The notes beneath the pieces were generated by a model. The model was not told the origin of the DNA. It made no database searches and worked only from the letters and a program-made list of their open reading frames with translations. A stretch of DNA of 64,000 nucleotides from Cheiracanthium punctorium (Eukaryota > Arthropoda > Arachnida > Araneae > Cheiracanthiidae), in the NCBI GenBank assembly GCA_038373885.1, contig JAWZYV010012352.1, positions 1 to 64,000 of the forward strand, given 5' to 3'. Below, piece by piece: positions 34,928 through 45,046 of this stretch; within the stretch, counting starts at the first letter, position 1; the number at the start of each line of letters is the position of its first letter. The position numbers and the translations under genes were made by a program.

Positions 34928-35214
34928 TGTTATGACGTCGAGCAGACCCTTCTCCATGCGATGGCGCCATACGTCAGAAGTTGTTTTGTTCTCAGTTCGA
35001 GAAGGCGCAGAGTCAGCGACGGTGTTGAAGAATGCATGGAGATGTACCGCGAGTTTTAAACGGACTCTTGTGGTTGTAGCACATACCTAACACCGCGAAT
35101 ATATGTAATGCGAATGTAACCCTGTGTTTTTATGGATGTGTTTGTGACAGTGAAATAAATCGTCCTGTTCGTCCTATAATTGTGTCCCCATCTGTTTTTG
35201 CACGCTACCGTACA
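34928..35214 (+). repeat. 3' LTR
   Basis: It starts TGTTATGACGTCG and reads ACCGTACA at its end, two bases (CA) longer than the matching part of the 5' LTR, which runs ACCGTA then TT before the primer site. It is followed by the GCGC target duplication. Confidence 0.93.
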
Positions 35215-35652
35215 GCGCTTCTCCTTTAGGAGCGTTTTTCGATCACAAGAGCGGAGCGAAATATAACAATAAGCGAGGAGGGGAGTTCTCAGAAAAAAGA
35301 GGAAGCGAGGACGCGAATTCTCTGAAAAAAGACCACTTAAAGAGCATTTTTGCAGAAATATCGGTAGGTTTCCATGGAAACGGATCGCTTCGCAGTGCAT
35401 CGTTTTTTTCGCTCTTTGGGTTTAAGTAGAACCCCTTTATACACAGGCCGACCGATCGGCCATATTGGGTCGAACTGGTGAAGCGGGGGGTTGTTTTGCT
35501 TGGCGCGTTATCGCGTTCTTGGCGTCGTTTTCGTTACGAGCTCGCAATCTTTTTTGTATATCAGTTTGCGCGCTCAGTTTTGTGTTTTACGCTTTTTTTA
35601 AAAAAACATATTTACCTTATCGGCTTGGTAAAACTTTAAGAAAGTTTATTTA

Positions 35653-36766
35653 ATAGTTACACTTATATATATAATTTATATAAGAATTTTGGTCTGATTA
35701 TTAAATTTCTATACATAAAATAAATTTGTATAACAGTTATTAAACTTTAATCAGCAACCGTTTTTTTTTTAATTATACAAGAATAAATTAATAGTACTGT
35801 ATAATCATAAAAGTAATAAACATAAGGGGATATTCGAGATAATTTATAGTATTTTTTTTGTTTTTTTAAAGGTGTTTATAATTGGTGTTTCAATAAGATT
35901 TAACTTCTTAAACATTTAAAATAGTTGAAAATATGCAGTATTTACTACCAGAGAAAACTTTGTTGAATTATACAATTAATTTTTTTCAGTTGTAGTTGTT
36001 TTAAAATTTAATTTAATGAAAATTTAAAACTGAAAAGCTTTCTAGTGTTATTTTATAATGAATAACATTATTTATAACCGTAATTTATAGGTCAAATAAT
36101 TCTTTTGCTAAAAAAACTCGTCCCAAATTTCGCATTATTGAACCTCAGCTGTAGCAATATTTCAATCAACGAAGAAATTTGTTAATGTGTAGAGATTATT
36201 ATTCTGCAATTTTTAAATACTTAGTACATAAAATTTGGTTTGCAGTTTTAATAGATAACAAAATCAAGAACCTATCATAATATTCAACTATTTTTAATTC
36301 ATATATGTCCAGACTGTTTTCATTGCATTCTCTAATTTTTGCCGATGCCTGCAGGAATAGTCAAATTCTCGAAATGAAGAATGACAACTTTTCTTAGAAA
36401 TTAATGTGTAAAAAGTGAAAATATTATATCCTTATTTTACTTTGTAGAATTTGGATTTAAAGGCTAGGAAAATTGAATAACATTTGTTCAGACAGCAAAA
36501 ATATATATTTTGTAGCTAATTTTATTTTCATTCATATGATCTTTAAAAATTTTGGCAATTCAGTTTACCTCCTCAATTTTTGTTTGCAGTAGGGGAGAAT
36601 ATGAAAAACCTTTACACTAGTTCCATAATAAACTGTGGAAAGATTTTAAAACTTGTGGTTCAAAATTGTATAGATAGAAATAAAATGCCAATGTGATTTT
36701 TCTATTTTGGAATATCTGAAATTTGAAGCCAAGATCACACAATATTTAATTGAAAAACTTGTAATA
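35653..36766. other. P-element interior, no gene
   Basis: AT-rich sequence downstream of the transposase gene on the minus strand. No third transposase segment was recognised here. Confidence 0.4.
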
Positions 36767-38210
36767 TCTATATAAATAAAATTAGATTTTTGTCTGTACA
36801 TTTCTTGGAATTCAAAAATTTTGCGATTTCTATCCGTTTCAAGAACCCGGGAATCCGATGCGACCCTCAAAAAAAAGTTTGTCTGTCTGTCATTCTGTCC
36901 GTGACGCTTTTTTTGTTTAAGCATCACGTAAAAACGACTTAAGCGAATATGAAATTTGGTGTCATGATAGGTGGTCACTCAACTTAAAACATAGGCGTCG
37001 AAGTTTTAAAAAATCTTGATTGGATTTTGAGATTTTGCGAAAATCTTTTCAAACTGCGTAAATTTGTGTTCAAGCATCACGTAAAAACGACTGAAGCGAA
37101 TGATATGAAATTGAGTGACATGATAGTTGGTCACTCAACTTAAAACATAGGCGTCGAACTTTAAAAAAATCTTGATTGGATTTTGAGATTTTGCGAAAAT
37201 TGTTTCAAACTGCGTAAATTTGTGTTCAAGCATCACGCAAAAGCGACTGAAGCGAATGATATGAAATTGGGTGTCATGATAGGTGGCCACTCAACTTAAA
37301 ACATAGGCGTCGAATTAAAAAAAAATCTTGATTAGATTTTGAAATTTTGCGAAAATCATTTCAAACTGCGTAAATTTGTGTTCGCAGATCACGTAATAAC
37401 TGCAAAGGTGAAAAAATGATATTTGGTGAAATGATAGGTGGTCACTCACCTTAAACTATAAGCATCTAATTAAAAAAAATCCATCAGATTTCGAGATTTT
37501 GTGAAAATCGTTTAAAACTGGGTGAATCTTTGTTCCTGTATTACGTAATAACGACTAAAGCGAATGATATGAAATTTGGTAACACGATAGATGGTTGCTC
37601 AACATTAACTATAGGAGTCGAATTTTTTAAACATTTTTATTAGATTTTGAAAAAATTCTCTCAAAATACGTTTATATTTCTTCAAACATCACGTAATAAC
37701 GACTAGTACGAATGATACGAAATTGAGTGATATGATAGGTAGTTGCTAATCCTAATTTATAGGCGTTGAATTTTAAAAATATTTTGATTACATTTGGAGA
37801 TTTTTCGAAAATCGTTTTAAAATGCTGTAAATTTGTTCCAGCATCACGAAATAAAGACTGCAGGGAATGAAACGAATTTGGGTGACAGGATAGGTTGTTA
37901 CTCAACTTAAATTCTAGGCTTCAAATTTTTCAAAAATGTTGATTAAATTTTGAGATTTTGCGAAAATTATTTCAATATGCGTCAATATTCGTTCGCGCAT
38001 CACATAATTACGACTAAAGCGAATGAAATGATATTACTTAGTTACTCTCTAACCTGTAATATTTTAACTATACATGAAAATTATAACTTCGCTTTCTTTA
38101 CTTTGGCAACATACTACATCCGTTCTGTGTACTCCTACAATGCTGACGAAAGTTCTTGCTTTTTAGAAATTTTCATTCACTAACCCGTCGAGGACGGGTA
38201 CTTCAGCTAG
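36767..38210 (+). mobile_element. Non-autonomous Helitron, 1.44 kb, copy 1
   Basis: The 5' end is A followed by TCTATATAAATAAAATTAGA at 36767. The 3' end is CTAG at 38207-38210 followed by T, giving the A/T insertion site of Helitrons. A 7-bp hairpin ACCCGTC-gag-GACGGGT (38183-38199) lies 7 bases upstream of CTAG, as the class requires. The body is mostly eight ~155-bp tandem units. No Rep/helicase is encoded. The same family occurs inverted at 60905-62453. Confidence 0.88.
36921..38040 (+). repeat. Eight ~155-bp tandem units inside Helitron copy 1
   Basis: GCATCACGTAAAAACGACT or variants recur near 36921, 37074, 37230, 37385, 37540, 37685, 37841 and 37997. Each is followed by GAATGATATGAAATT, ATGATAGGTGGTCACTC and TTTTGCGAAAATC. 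The units decay toward the 3' end. Confidence 0.88.
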
Positions 38211-38779
38211 TGGAAAATAAATATATAATCTTTAATATTTATACTACAACAGTAGCCAAGATCAATGAACAAATAAACATAGTTTTTCAGTTTATTCATC
38301 CACATAAAATGAAAAAAAGAAATCAAGGTGTGGGGGGAGGAAATAGACAAGAAAGAGGCTAATTGACAAATGCAATCAAAATCTTTATTTTAAAATACAA
38401 GATACAAAATACAAGTTGTACAACTTTTAAATGACTACCAAGATGACTTTAAGAAGCATCAATTTAATGCGCACATAATTCATCTTGCCAGCTTTCCAAC
38501 AAACGCATTGAGTACTCCTCATAAATCTAGAGTAGCTGTAGAAAAGAACAGGATCAGTAGTGAACCTGAAATACAGAAAACACACATGAACAAAAAGTTT
38601 AAAAGGAAATTAGATATAACTTACTTTGACTCACCTTTGATAATATGACTAATAATAAAATAGGAGAATAAATAAGAAGCACATGGAAGTAGAAATATAT
38701 ACATACAGGGTGATTCGTTAACAAACTGACCAAACTAGAAATTCTTCTGTACGCAGAGGGTTTTATCAGGATGTGTTTT

Positions 38780-40140
38780 ATAGACAAAATAACATATAAA
38801 ACTTGAATGTCATGAAAAAATTTCACAGGATGAAAAATCAGTAGTCCATTAATCATTCATGAAACCAATGAAATAAGGAATGCAATTCGAAAAATTCAAA
38901 TGATGATTGTGCCCATGAAGAAGACAGCACTGCAGGTATCTTAGGAATATGTATAATGATAACGATGGCAGATAAACAAGTCCTTGGGACATTTATGAAA
39001 GGATAAATTACATATTGATTATATTCAGACTGGGCGTTTCTTTGTATGCAGAAGAATGTTGTTATAGACAAAAAAACAGATCAACTTGAATGGTACAAAA
39101 TAGTCGAAGACTTGTTAAATGAAATATTTTTAGAGTTAAAACTACTGTATGTATACAGTGAGCCGAGTCGATGAGACAGTGGCAAAAGGTATTATGAAGA
39201 GCAAACTACAAAAATAAATAGTATGTAAATCATTCATGGAAAGAACCATACAAAAGATGCAGTTGAAAATTTTCAAAAGTGTATGTGCTCTTGCAAGGAG
39301 CAGCTTCAAGGTCAAATCAGAAGAATCACATAAAGACTGGATGTTTTTCTTTATGCATAAGGCAGTTTCAGGATGACAGACAAGAAAGAGCAACTTGAAT
39401 GTCATGAAATTGTCCAGAAGACTTTTAAAACATTTTTTTTAAATTAAAAACCATAGTATGCACGCAGACAGCAGAGTCAATGACTCTGTGTATTATGAAG
39501 AGTGAGCAGTAATGTCCATGATTCATTCATGAAAAAAATGATACAAGAGATGACGTTGAAAAATTTCAAAAAATAAATGTGCTCTTGCAGCAGGAAGATT
39601 CGAGGTCAAATCAGTAGAATCACATAAAGACTGGATGTTTTTCTTTATGCATAAGGCAGTTTTGAGGTGTTAAAGACAGGAAAGAGTAACTTGAATGTCA
39701 CGAAATGGTGCAGAAGACTTAAATAATATTTTTAGAATTAAAAACCATAGTATAGATGCAGACTACAGTGCCGATGGCTTGTTATACTATGAAGAGTGAA
39801 CATTAATGTTCATGAATCATTCATGAAAAGAATAATACAAGAGATGCAGTTGAAAATTTTCAAAATGAATGTGCTCATGCAAAAGGCAGCTTCAGAATGT
39901 TATTGACAAGAAAGAGTAACTTGAATGTAACGAAGTGGTCCAGAAGAGTTTAAAAAAATTTTTAGGATTAAAAACCATAGTATGGATGCAGACTGGAGAG
40001 TCGATGACTTGATGTATTATGAAGAGTGAACATCAATGTCCATGATTCATTCAGGAAATGAATGATACAAGAGGTGCAGTTGAAAAATTTCAAAAGATGA
40101 ATGTGCTCTTGCAGCGGGCAGCTTGGAGGTTAAATCAGAA
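38780..40140 (-). repeat. ~300-bp tandem repeats that include the end of the transposase exon
   Basis: ACTTGAATGTCATGAAAT-like phrases recur at about 38801, 39085, 39392, 39691 and 39919. CACATAAAGACTGGATG recurs within the units and also forms the last codons of the transposase exon at 40144. The repeats therefore look like amplified copies of the exon's 3' edge. Confidence 0.75.
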
Positions 40141-40143
40141 GAA

Positions 40144-41209
40144 TCACATAAAGACTGGGTGTTTTTCTTTATGCATATTCATCTTTCCAAAATGAGATGG
40201 GAAAAGGTGGCATTTCTTAAGATGATAGAGTGAACTCAATCCTGAGTTTGAGTTCAACTCTTCCATCCACAGACGTTTAATATGCCCTGAAGAAATGAAG
40301 CGTGATGGAAGGTCATTTTCTTCACAAAATTTAATAGGTAAAATGAATGCCTGTCTCAGAAATGCACTGCGCACATTTTTTATTAAATGAGGCACGTCTG
40401 CTAAGAAATGTACAGCTTCTCCATTAATGACACTTGATGTCTGACGGCTATGTCTTGTTACAGACACACCAGCTTTTTTCCATAGAGCTGTGTTAGATGA
40501 CCCCATATCTGACACAGTTGCTGCCACTTTTAGACCAAGATTTTTTGCAAGAGCAATAACATTGCTCACAAGAGAAAACATGGCTTCTCCAGTTGTGGAT
40601 GGGCCTGATAATTCATGAGCAATAACTTGCTTCCATGGGGATTTCAAACCGCGAAGTAGCACTACCAGGTAGTGAGTTGCAGTGACTTCTCTCCCCAAGG
40701 TAGCCTCGCCCAAAAATGATCTTGATGATGTATCAAAATCTGGACCACTTGTGATCTCCATTTCATTCTCCATTCTCTCATTCCATGGACAGACAGCAAA
40801 TCTTGTCAAGTGTACTCATGCACAACATTTTGGTCTGGAGAAGCGTAGCAATGTTGTGCAAAATTCCAAAGTCAAATTGAAGACTTTGTGTTCGGCGATT
40901 CAACGTACTGTATGCTGGTGCCGGATAACCTGTGCTCCGTAGGTACTCATAGCCATGTTTCCCTAAAACAAAGCGAAGTTTTAAACCCTTCACTAAATTA
41001 TCTTTAGACCACTTTGTAATAGCATTTCCATTCTCGCCCAAGTATTTTATTTGCTCTTCAGTCAAAAAGCTTTTTACTTTGCTCTCTAATGCCAGAATTC
41101 GTGCATCTGCTGCTTTTAATTTCTCCTCTAACTCTTTGACCTTTTTTCTCAAAATTTCATTTTCATTTATCAGTGTTTGTTGATCCAATTCAGGAGCATT
41201 TTCATCAAC
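40144..41209 (-). pseudogene. P-element/THAP9-like transposase, central part, one frameshift
   Basis: An acceptor (T-run then AG at 41211-41210) opens the exon at 41209 with VDENAPELDQQ. A leucine-rich coiled coil follows (ILRKKVKELEEKLKAADARI), then the HTH-like domain of THAP9/P transposases: WSKDNLVKGLKLRFVLGKHG and EYLRSTGYPAPAYSTLNRR. That frame stops at 40778-40780. A second frame, open from 40809, continues the protein with FDTSSRSFLGEATL, KVAATVSDMGSSNTALWKKA (region of a catalytic Asp in the RNase-H-like fold) and FLADVPHLIKNVRSAFL. It ends FGKMNMHKEKHPVFM, where normal family members go on for several hundred residues. So it is frameshifted and 3'-truncated, with the last acidic catalytic residue missing. 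Confidence 0.85.
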
Positions 41210-41236
41210 CTAAAAAAAAAAAAAAAAAAAAAAAAA

Positions 41237-42271
41237 GAATTATAATAACATTTAAAATAATACACAATTAGGAGAATATCACTCAAAAAATTTTATTTTG
41301 TAAAAATTAAATAAATTATTGGGTTATGTGTTGTACAAAAAGTATGCTAATTTTTGTAGGTTGCTTAAGGACAGGTCTTGGTACATCAGAATGATTGAAA
41401 ACAAATAACATATTATCGCAAAAGAAGGTACCGCAGTCAAATTTGTGAAAATTTTTCATTTCAATCCGCTTTCGTTTGAAAGCAGCATGAAACTTCCAGA
41501 TAACTTAATACTACATTAAAAAATGTTATGAAACTACCATCAATAATTGAACTAATAAAACATTTTAAGGGATATATTAATGGAATTTTAAAATACAGTA
41601 GATTCTTGACTTACATGAGGGATCCATTCCAAGACCCAAGAAGAATAACTTTGAAAATAAACACTGATTTGTGAAGGCTCTGCTTTTCATAGAAAGAATT
41701 ATGCAAAGGTTTCGTTTTTAAGACAAAATATTCTTTGAAGAACCATTAACAAACACATATTTCTGCAAAGCCTTGATATTAATATAAATTACTGATTCCC
41801 CTCAACCAACAAAGAAAGAAAAAGTTTATAAAACACGAATTTACATTTCATTGGAACAGCATTAACTTTCAAAACATTAAATTTGTGCCAAATATTTTAT
41901 GCTTATTGTGACTCTTGGCCAAGGGTAGAATCTTGTGATTTTTTTGGTTGCCTCTCGAGCAATCACTACAATTATTTTGGTTGCCCCCAAGTAAAGTTTG
42001 TTGCCCGTAAATTTTTGCTATATTTATATATATATATATATACACTCATGTCCATAAATTAAGGATAATTCAACCAGTGCATTTTACTTTGGGAAATTGC
42101 ACAATGACCCCTCCCTTGTCTTTATATTTGCATATTTGTAAAACTTCTTGAAATCAATTTTAACTGAAGTATACAGGATTAAGCTTTCATCAATTGAGAA
42201 ACAGAAGTAGTCGCACTTTCTGATAGAATTAACTAACTGTTCTAGGAAATAGGGTCCTAAGCCGTAAGTTA
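41237..42271. other. P-element intron sequence, no further exon recognised
   Basis: An A-run at 41212-41236 is the polypyrimidine tract of the minus-strand acceptor. A TATATA microsatellite and CACTCATGTCCATAAATTAAGG near 42020-42062 resemble a Tc1/mariner end without a visible partner. Confidence 0.4.
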
Positions 42272-42683
42272 CAGTGGTGTAGTCGAAGGGGGACGCGGGG
42301 GTACGCCGTCCCCCTACTTTTTCACTTCAGCCCATACGTCCCCCCACTTTTTATTCTCAGGGGGGACGCTCATTTACAAGGCTTAAAAATTCTGTGAAGA
42401 AATTAAAATTTTCGTTTTGTTCGCGCGAGAGCAAGTATATCGGTATAAAAATTAAAAAGGAAACTTTTGACTGTTTGAATAGACTTTACAAATTTGATTG
42501 TAAGGGACTCTGAAACACTTCAGCAGTGAAAGCATATCCATAAGAATAGAACAAATTATAACCTTCCCGAACGTACTCAGTAAAAAATGCCTTTCTGAAT
42601 GGCCGAAAAAGTAACAAAAATCAGGGTAGCGAATAGTCACGTACCAATCCAAAAGAAAATCTGTCACTTTGACATTGGATTGT

Positions 42684-42957
42684 TGCCTCACCATGGCACA
42701 GTGGTTATGTTACTGGAAATGGTAGACGGGCGAAGTGTGAAGGTCCCGGTTTCAGGTCACATTGTGCGTCCGTCGACCTAACCGTTCGGAGTTTTCCGTG
42801 GTTCTCTTCGAAACTTTGCCTAGATACGGGTTAGGACCACTTAGAAAGACCCCTACGGAGGGCACTCCCCTTGCATTGTCCTTCTGACGAGGATTTATAA
42901 GCGGGCGTCGAGCCGAGCACACAAATCCGATATACATGCTCGCAACAACAAATTAAG
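42684..42957 (+). mobile_element. tRNA-like SINE with CAACAACA tail
   Basis: The head has an A-box-like TGGCACAGTGG (about 42694-42704). The body contains CCTAACCGTTCGGAGTTTTC and ATACGGGTTAGGACC, shared with the SINE at 20427. The tail reads GCTCGCAACAACAAA. The boundaries are approximate because the target duplication is not clear. Confidence 0.65.
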
Positions 42958-42959
42958 TA

Positions 42960-44833
42960 CAGCTGCGGAAAAAAAAAGTCCCACTTGCTTTTTATTTCGC
43001 CATCGCTCGTCGTATAGCAAAGTTATATATACCATTCGTTTGCAAATAACGCGTACTTTAATTTAATATTAATTTAATTTGCATAAGGGGCCGTCATCAT
43101 ATTTAATTCTGCATCAACTTCGTTTTTCTCAATGGCAACTCCATATTTTGACTTTACTAAACGAAAGAAAACCTTCAAATTACCCTAAATATAAATTTTC
43201 ACCAATTTTCTACGATAATTTCCGGAGATATTGCGAATTCATTTTTGCACGTTTTTAAGGGACTTTCTGCAAATTGAAAAACGCTATTTGTATGTTCCGA
43301 ACTTTTCTCCTTTCATTAATTTCGATCGCGAGAATTAAAAGAAATTAATATTATTTTCAAGGAAAATATTGTTCCCATCTCTCTTAAAGTTTTTTGTACT
43401 GAGAATATCAAGGGTAGAATAGAATATTTAGTCTGTGGTCCAAATGACCCGTGAGTTCATAACTTCCTTGGTTCGTACACATGATTTAAGGGGAAAATGC
43501 AAAATGACTGCTAAGGATTTTGAAAATCTTTGTAATTTTGAAATCGTTATTCAGTGTTTCCCTTTATGCTTCTCTTAGACAGCTGAAATGTTGGCAGGAG
43601 TTAGAGGCTGCTCCCTGCTCTTCTGACTACAAACATGAATATTGCTCTACTCAGCTATGGTCGAACTTAAAGAATGGTTTCATGATTGAAAATTTATTTG
43701 TTTGAATTTCATGTAAAAAACGCAATTACTTTTTTGCCGACCCAAAATTATCACTGTGTTTGTTATTTCACTTTCTTCATTTAATACTATCATTTAATTT
43801 ACTTCATTTAATTTATAGTTAGAAGAAATTTTTTTTACAGAAAAACGTGATTTTGAATGTTTGATAAAGCATGGGGAATTCCAAAGACCTAATGTTTCCG
43901 ATATTAAAAAAGGTCACATTCATGCTTGGAAAGTTGAGGATGTTAGTTTTTCAGAAATAGGACGTTGTATTAGAAGACATACATCTACTGCATCTAATTC
44001 TATAGCTGGAAAATATTTTATTTGGGGGAATATGGTAGCGGACGCAACAATACACGCTTTATAGAATCCCCAACAAACTGTAAAAACCTCTAATTTATTT
44101 GCTTCAAAATTTGATATTTTTAATGCTGGTACCTTTTACTGAGTTTTTGCACAAAATAAATCTAATTTACATTTATTTTATGCAATTTTCAAAAACTTTT
44201 CACTTAATAAATTTATATATGGTCCCTTAACTCATGAAAATAACACATTTTATTTAATATAAATTAAACTACTGAACGTAAAAATTTGAAATTTTGCACA
44301 GCCATGTAATATTAATTTCTGCATCTATTTCCATCGAAATTTGGCTAGGTCGCTATTCATAATTTTCTTGAATATTAATTTAATAATTCATAATTCATAT
44401 TAATAATTTATTAAAAATCATAATAACATTAAATTATGTTTGGGTCGTTTAGTTCAAATAGTACGAATAAAAATCAGCTTCTTACTACCAATATTATATG
44501 AGATATGAATTGAAGTATGAAAAAATATTTTAACACAGGGGTAGGGGGATTTTGGGTGCTCATAACTCACTCATTTTCTGTCCAAATTTATTGAAAATAA
44601 GTGTCCGGGGTTAAAATGAGCTAAATTTTTTAAATATGAAGTGAAATCTAGGGGTTGCTATTGAGAAAAAAAAAGTTGGTGCGAATTTTAATATGTAGAT
44701 GGCCCCTTATGCAATTTTTATGCATAGCAAATTAAAGTGTGCGTCAATCGTAAACGATTGGTACCTGTAACTTTGCTGTGCGACGAACGACGGCCGAAAA
44801 ATGTACAAGTGGGACTTTTTTTTTCCGCTGCTG
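42960..44833 (+). mobile_element. Tc1/mariner-type element with ~150-bp inverted repeats
   Basis: TA flanks both ends (42958-42959, 44834-44835). The ends read CAGCTGCGGAAAAAAAAAGT and, reversed from the right, CAGCAGCGGAAAAAAAAAGT. Complementarity continues for about 150 bp, including GCATAAGGGGCC (about 43081) against GGCCCCTTATGC (44700). A decayed HTH fragment lies inside at 43861-44064. TA duplication plus HTH fits Tc1/mariner. Confidence 0.85.
43861..44064 (+). pseudogene. Tc1/mariner transposase HTH remnant
   Basis: VSFSEIGRCIRRHTSTASNSI has the helix-turn-helix pattern of Tc3-like N-terminal DNA-binding domains, within a short open frame. No DDE domain is found in the remaining 770 bp before the right end, so the gene is a remnant. 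Confidence 0.55.
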
Positions 44834-45046
44834 TAGCTTACACGATTGATTAAAAAGACTTAGTTTAGATTATTAACAAGTGATCAATAATTTAACAATG
44901 AGTTCATTTTAATTAATTAATAAACAAATTATGGTTAAATTAGTTTTATTGGTTGTTTAAGGAATCATTACATTTTATGAATTTAAGTTTAGGTAAAATG
45001 AGCGTCCCCCCACTTTTTTTCTTAGGACTACAACAATGGTAAGTTA

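Larger units (their letters stand above)
28518..35214 (+). mobile_element. Ty3/gypsy-type LTR retrotransposon with integrase before RT (Gmr1-like order)
   Basis: A 6.7-kb element with a 285-bp 5' LTR, tRNA primer site, 1.4-kb leader, one gag-pol frame with a single internal stop, polypurine tract and 287-bp 3' LTR. The 4-bp duplication GCGC flanks it (28514-28517, 35215-35218), and the uninterrupted site is visible at 21361-21364 in the left CCCTAC copy. Domain order is Gag, CCHC knuckle, protease, integrase, RT, RNase H. Ty3/gypsy elements normally have integrase last; Gmr1-like elements are the known exception. The LTRs differ by two substitutions, so insertion is recent. There is no envelope gene. 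Confidence 0.92.
42272..45038. mobile_element. Non-autonomous hAT element with nested SINE and Tc1/mariner
   Basis: A perfect 8-bp duplication GTAAGTTA lies at 42264-42271 and 45039-45046. The ends are CAGTGGTGTAGTC and, reversed from the right, CATTGTTGTAGTC (11 of 13). CCCCCACTTTTT and AGCGTCCCCC blocks sit near both ends in inverted order. Without the nested SINE (42684-42957) and Tc1/mariner element (42960-44833) it is only about 0.6 kb, so it is a MITE. Confidence 0.85.

Noticed and set aside
36921..38040. CRISPR-like regular repeats
   Set aside because: The units are ~155 bp, drift gradually, have no unique spacers and lie inside a Helitron in animal DNA.
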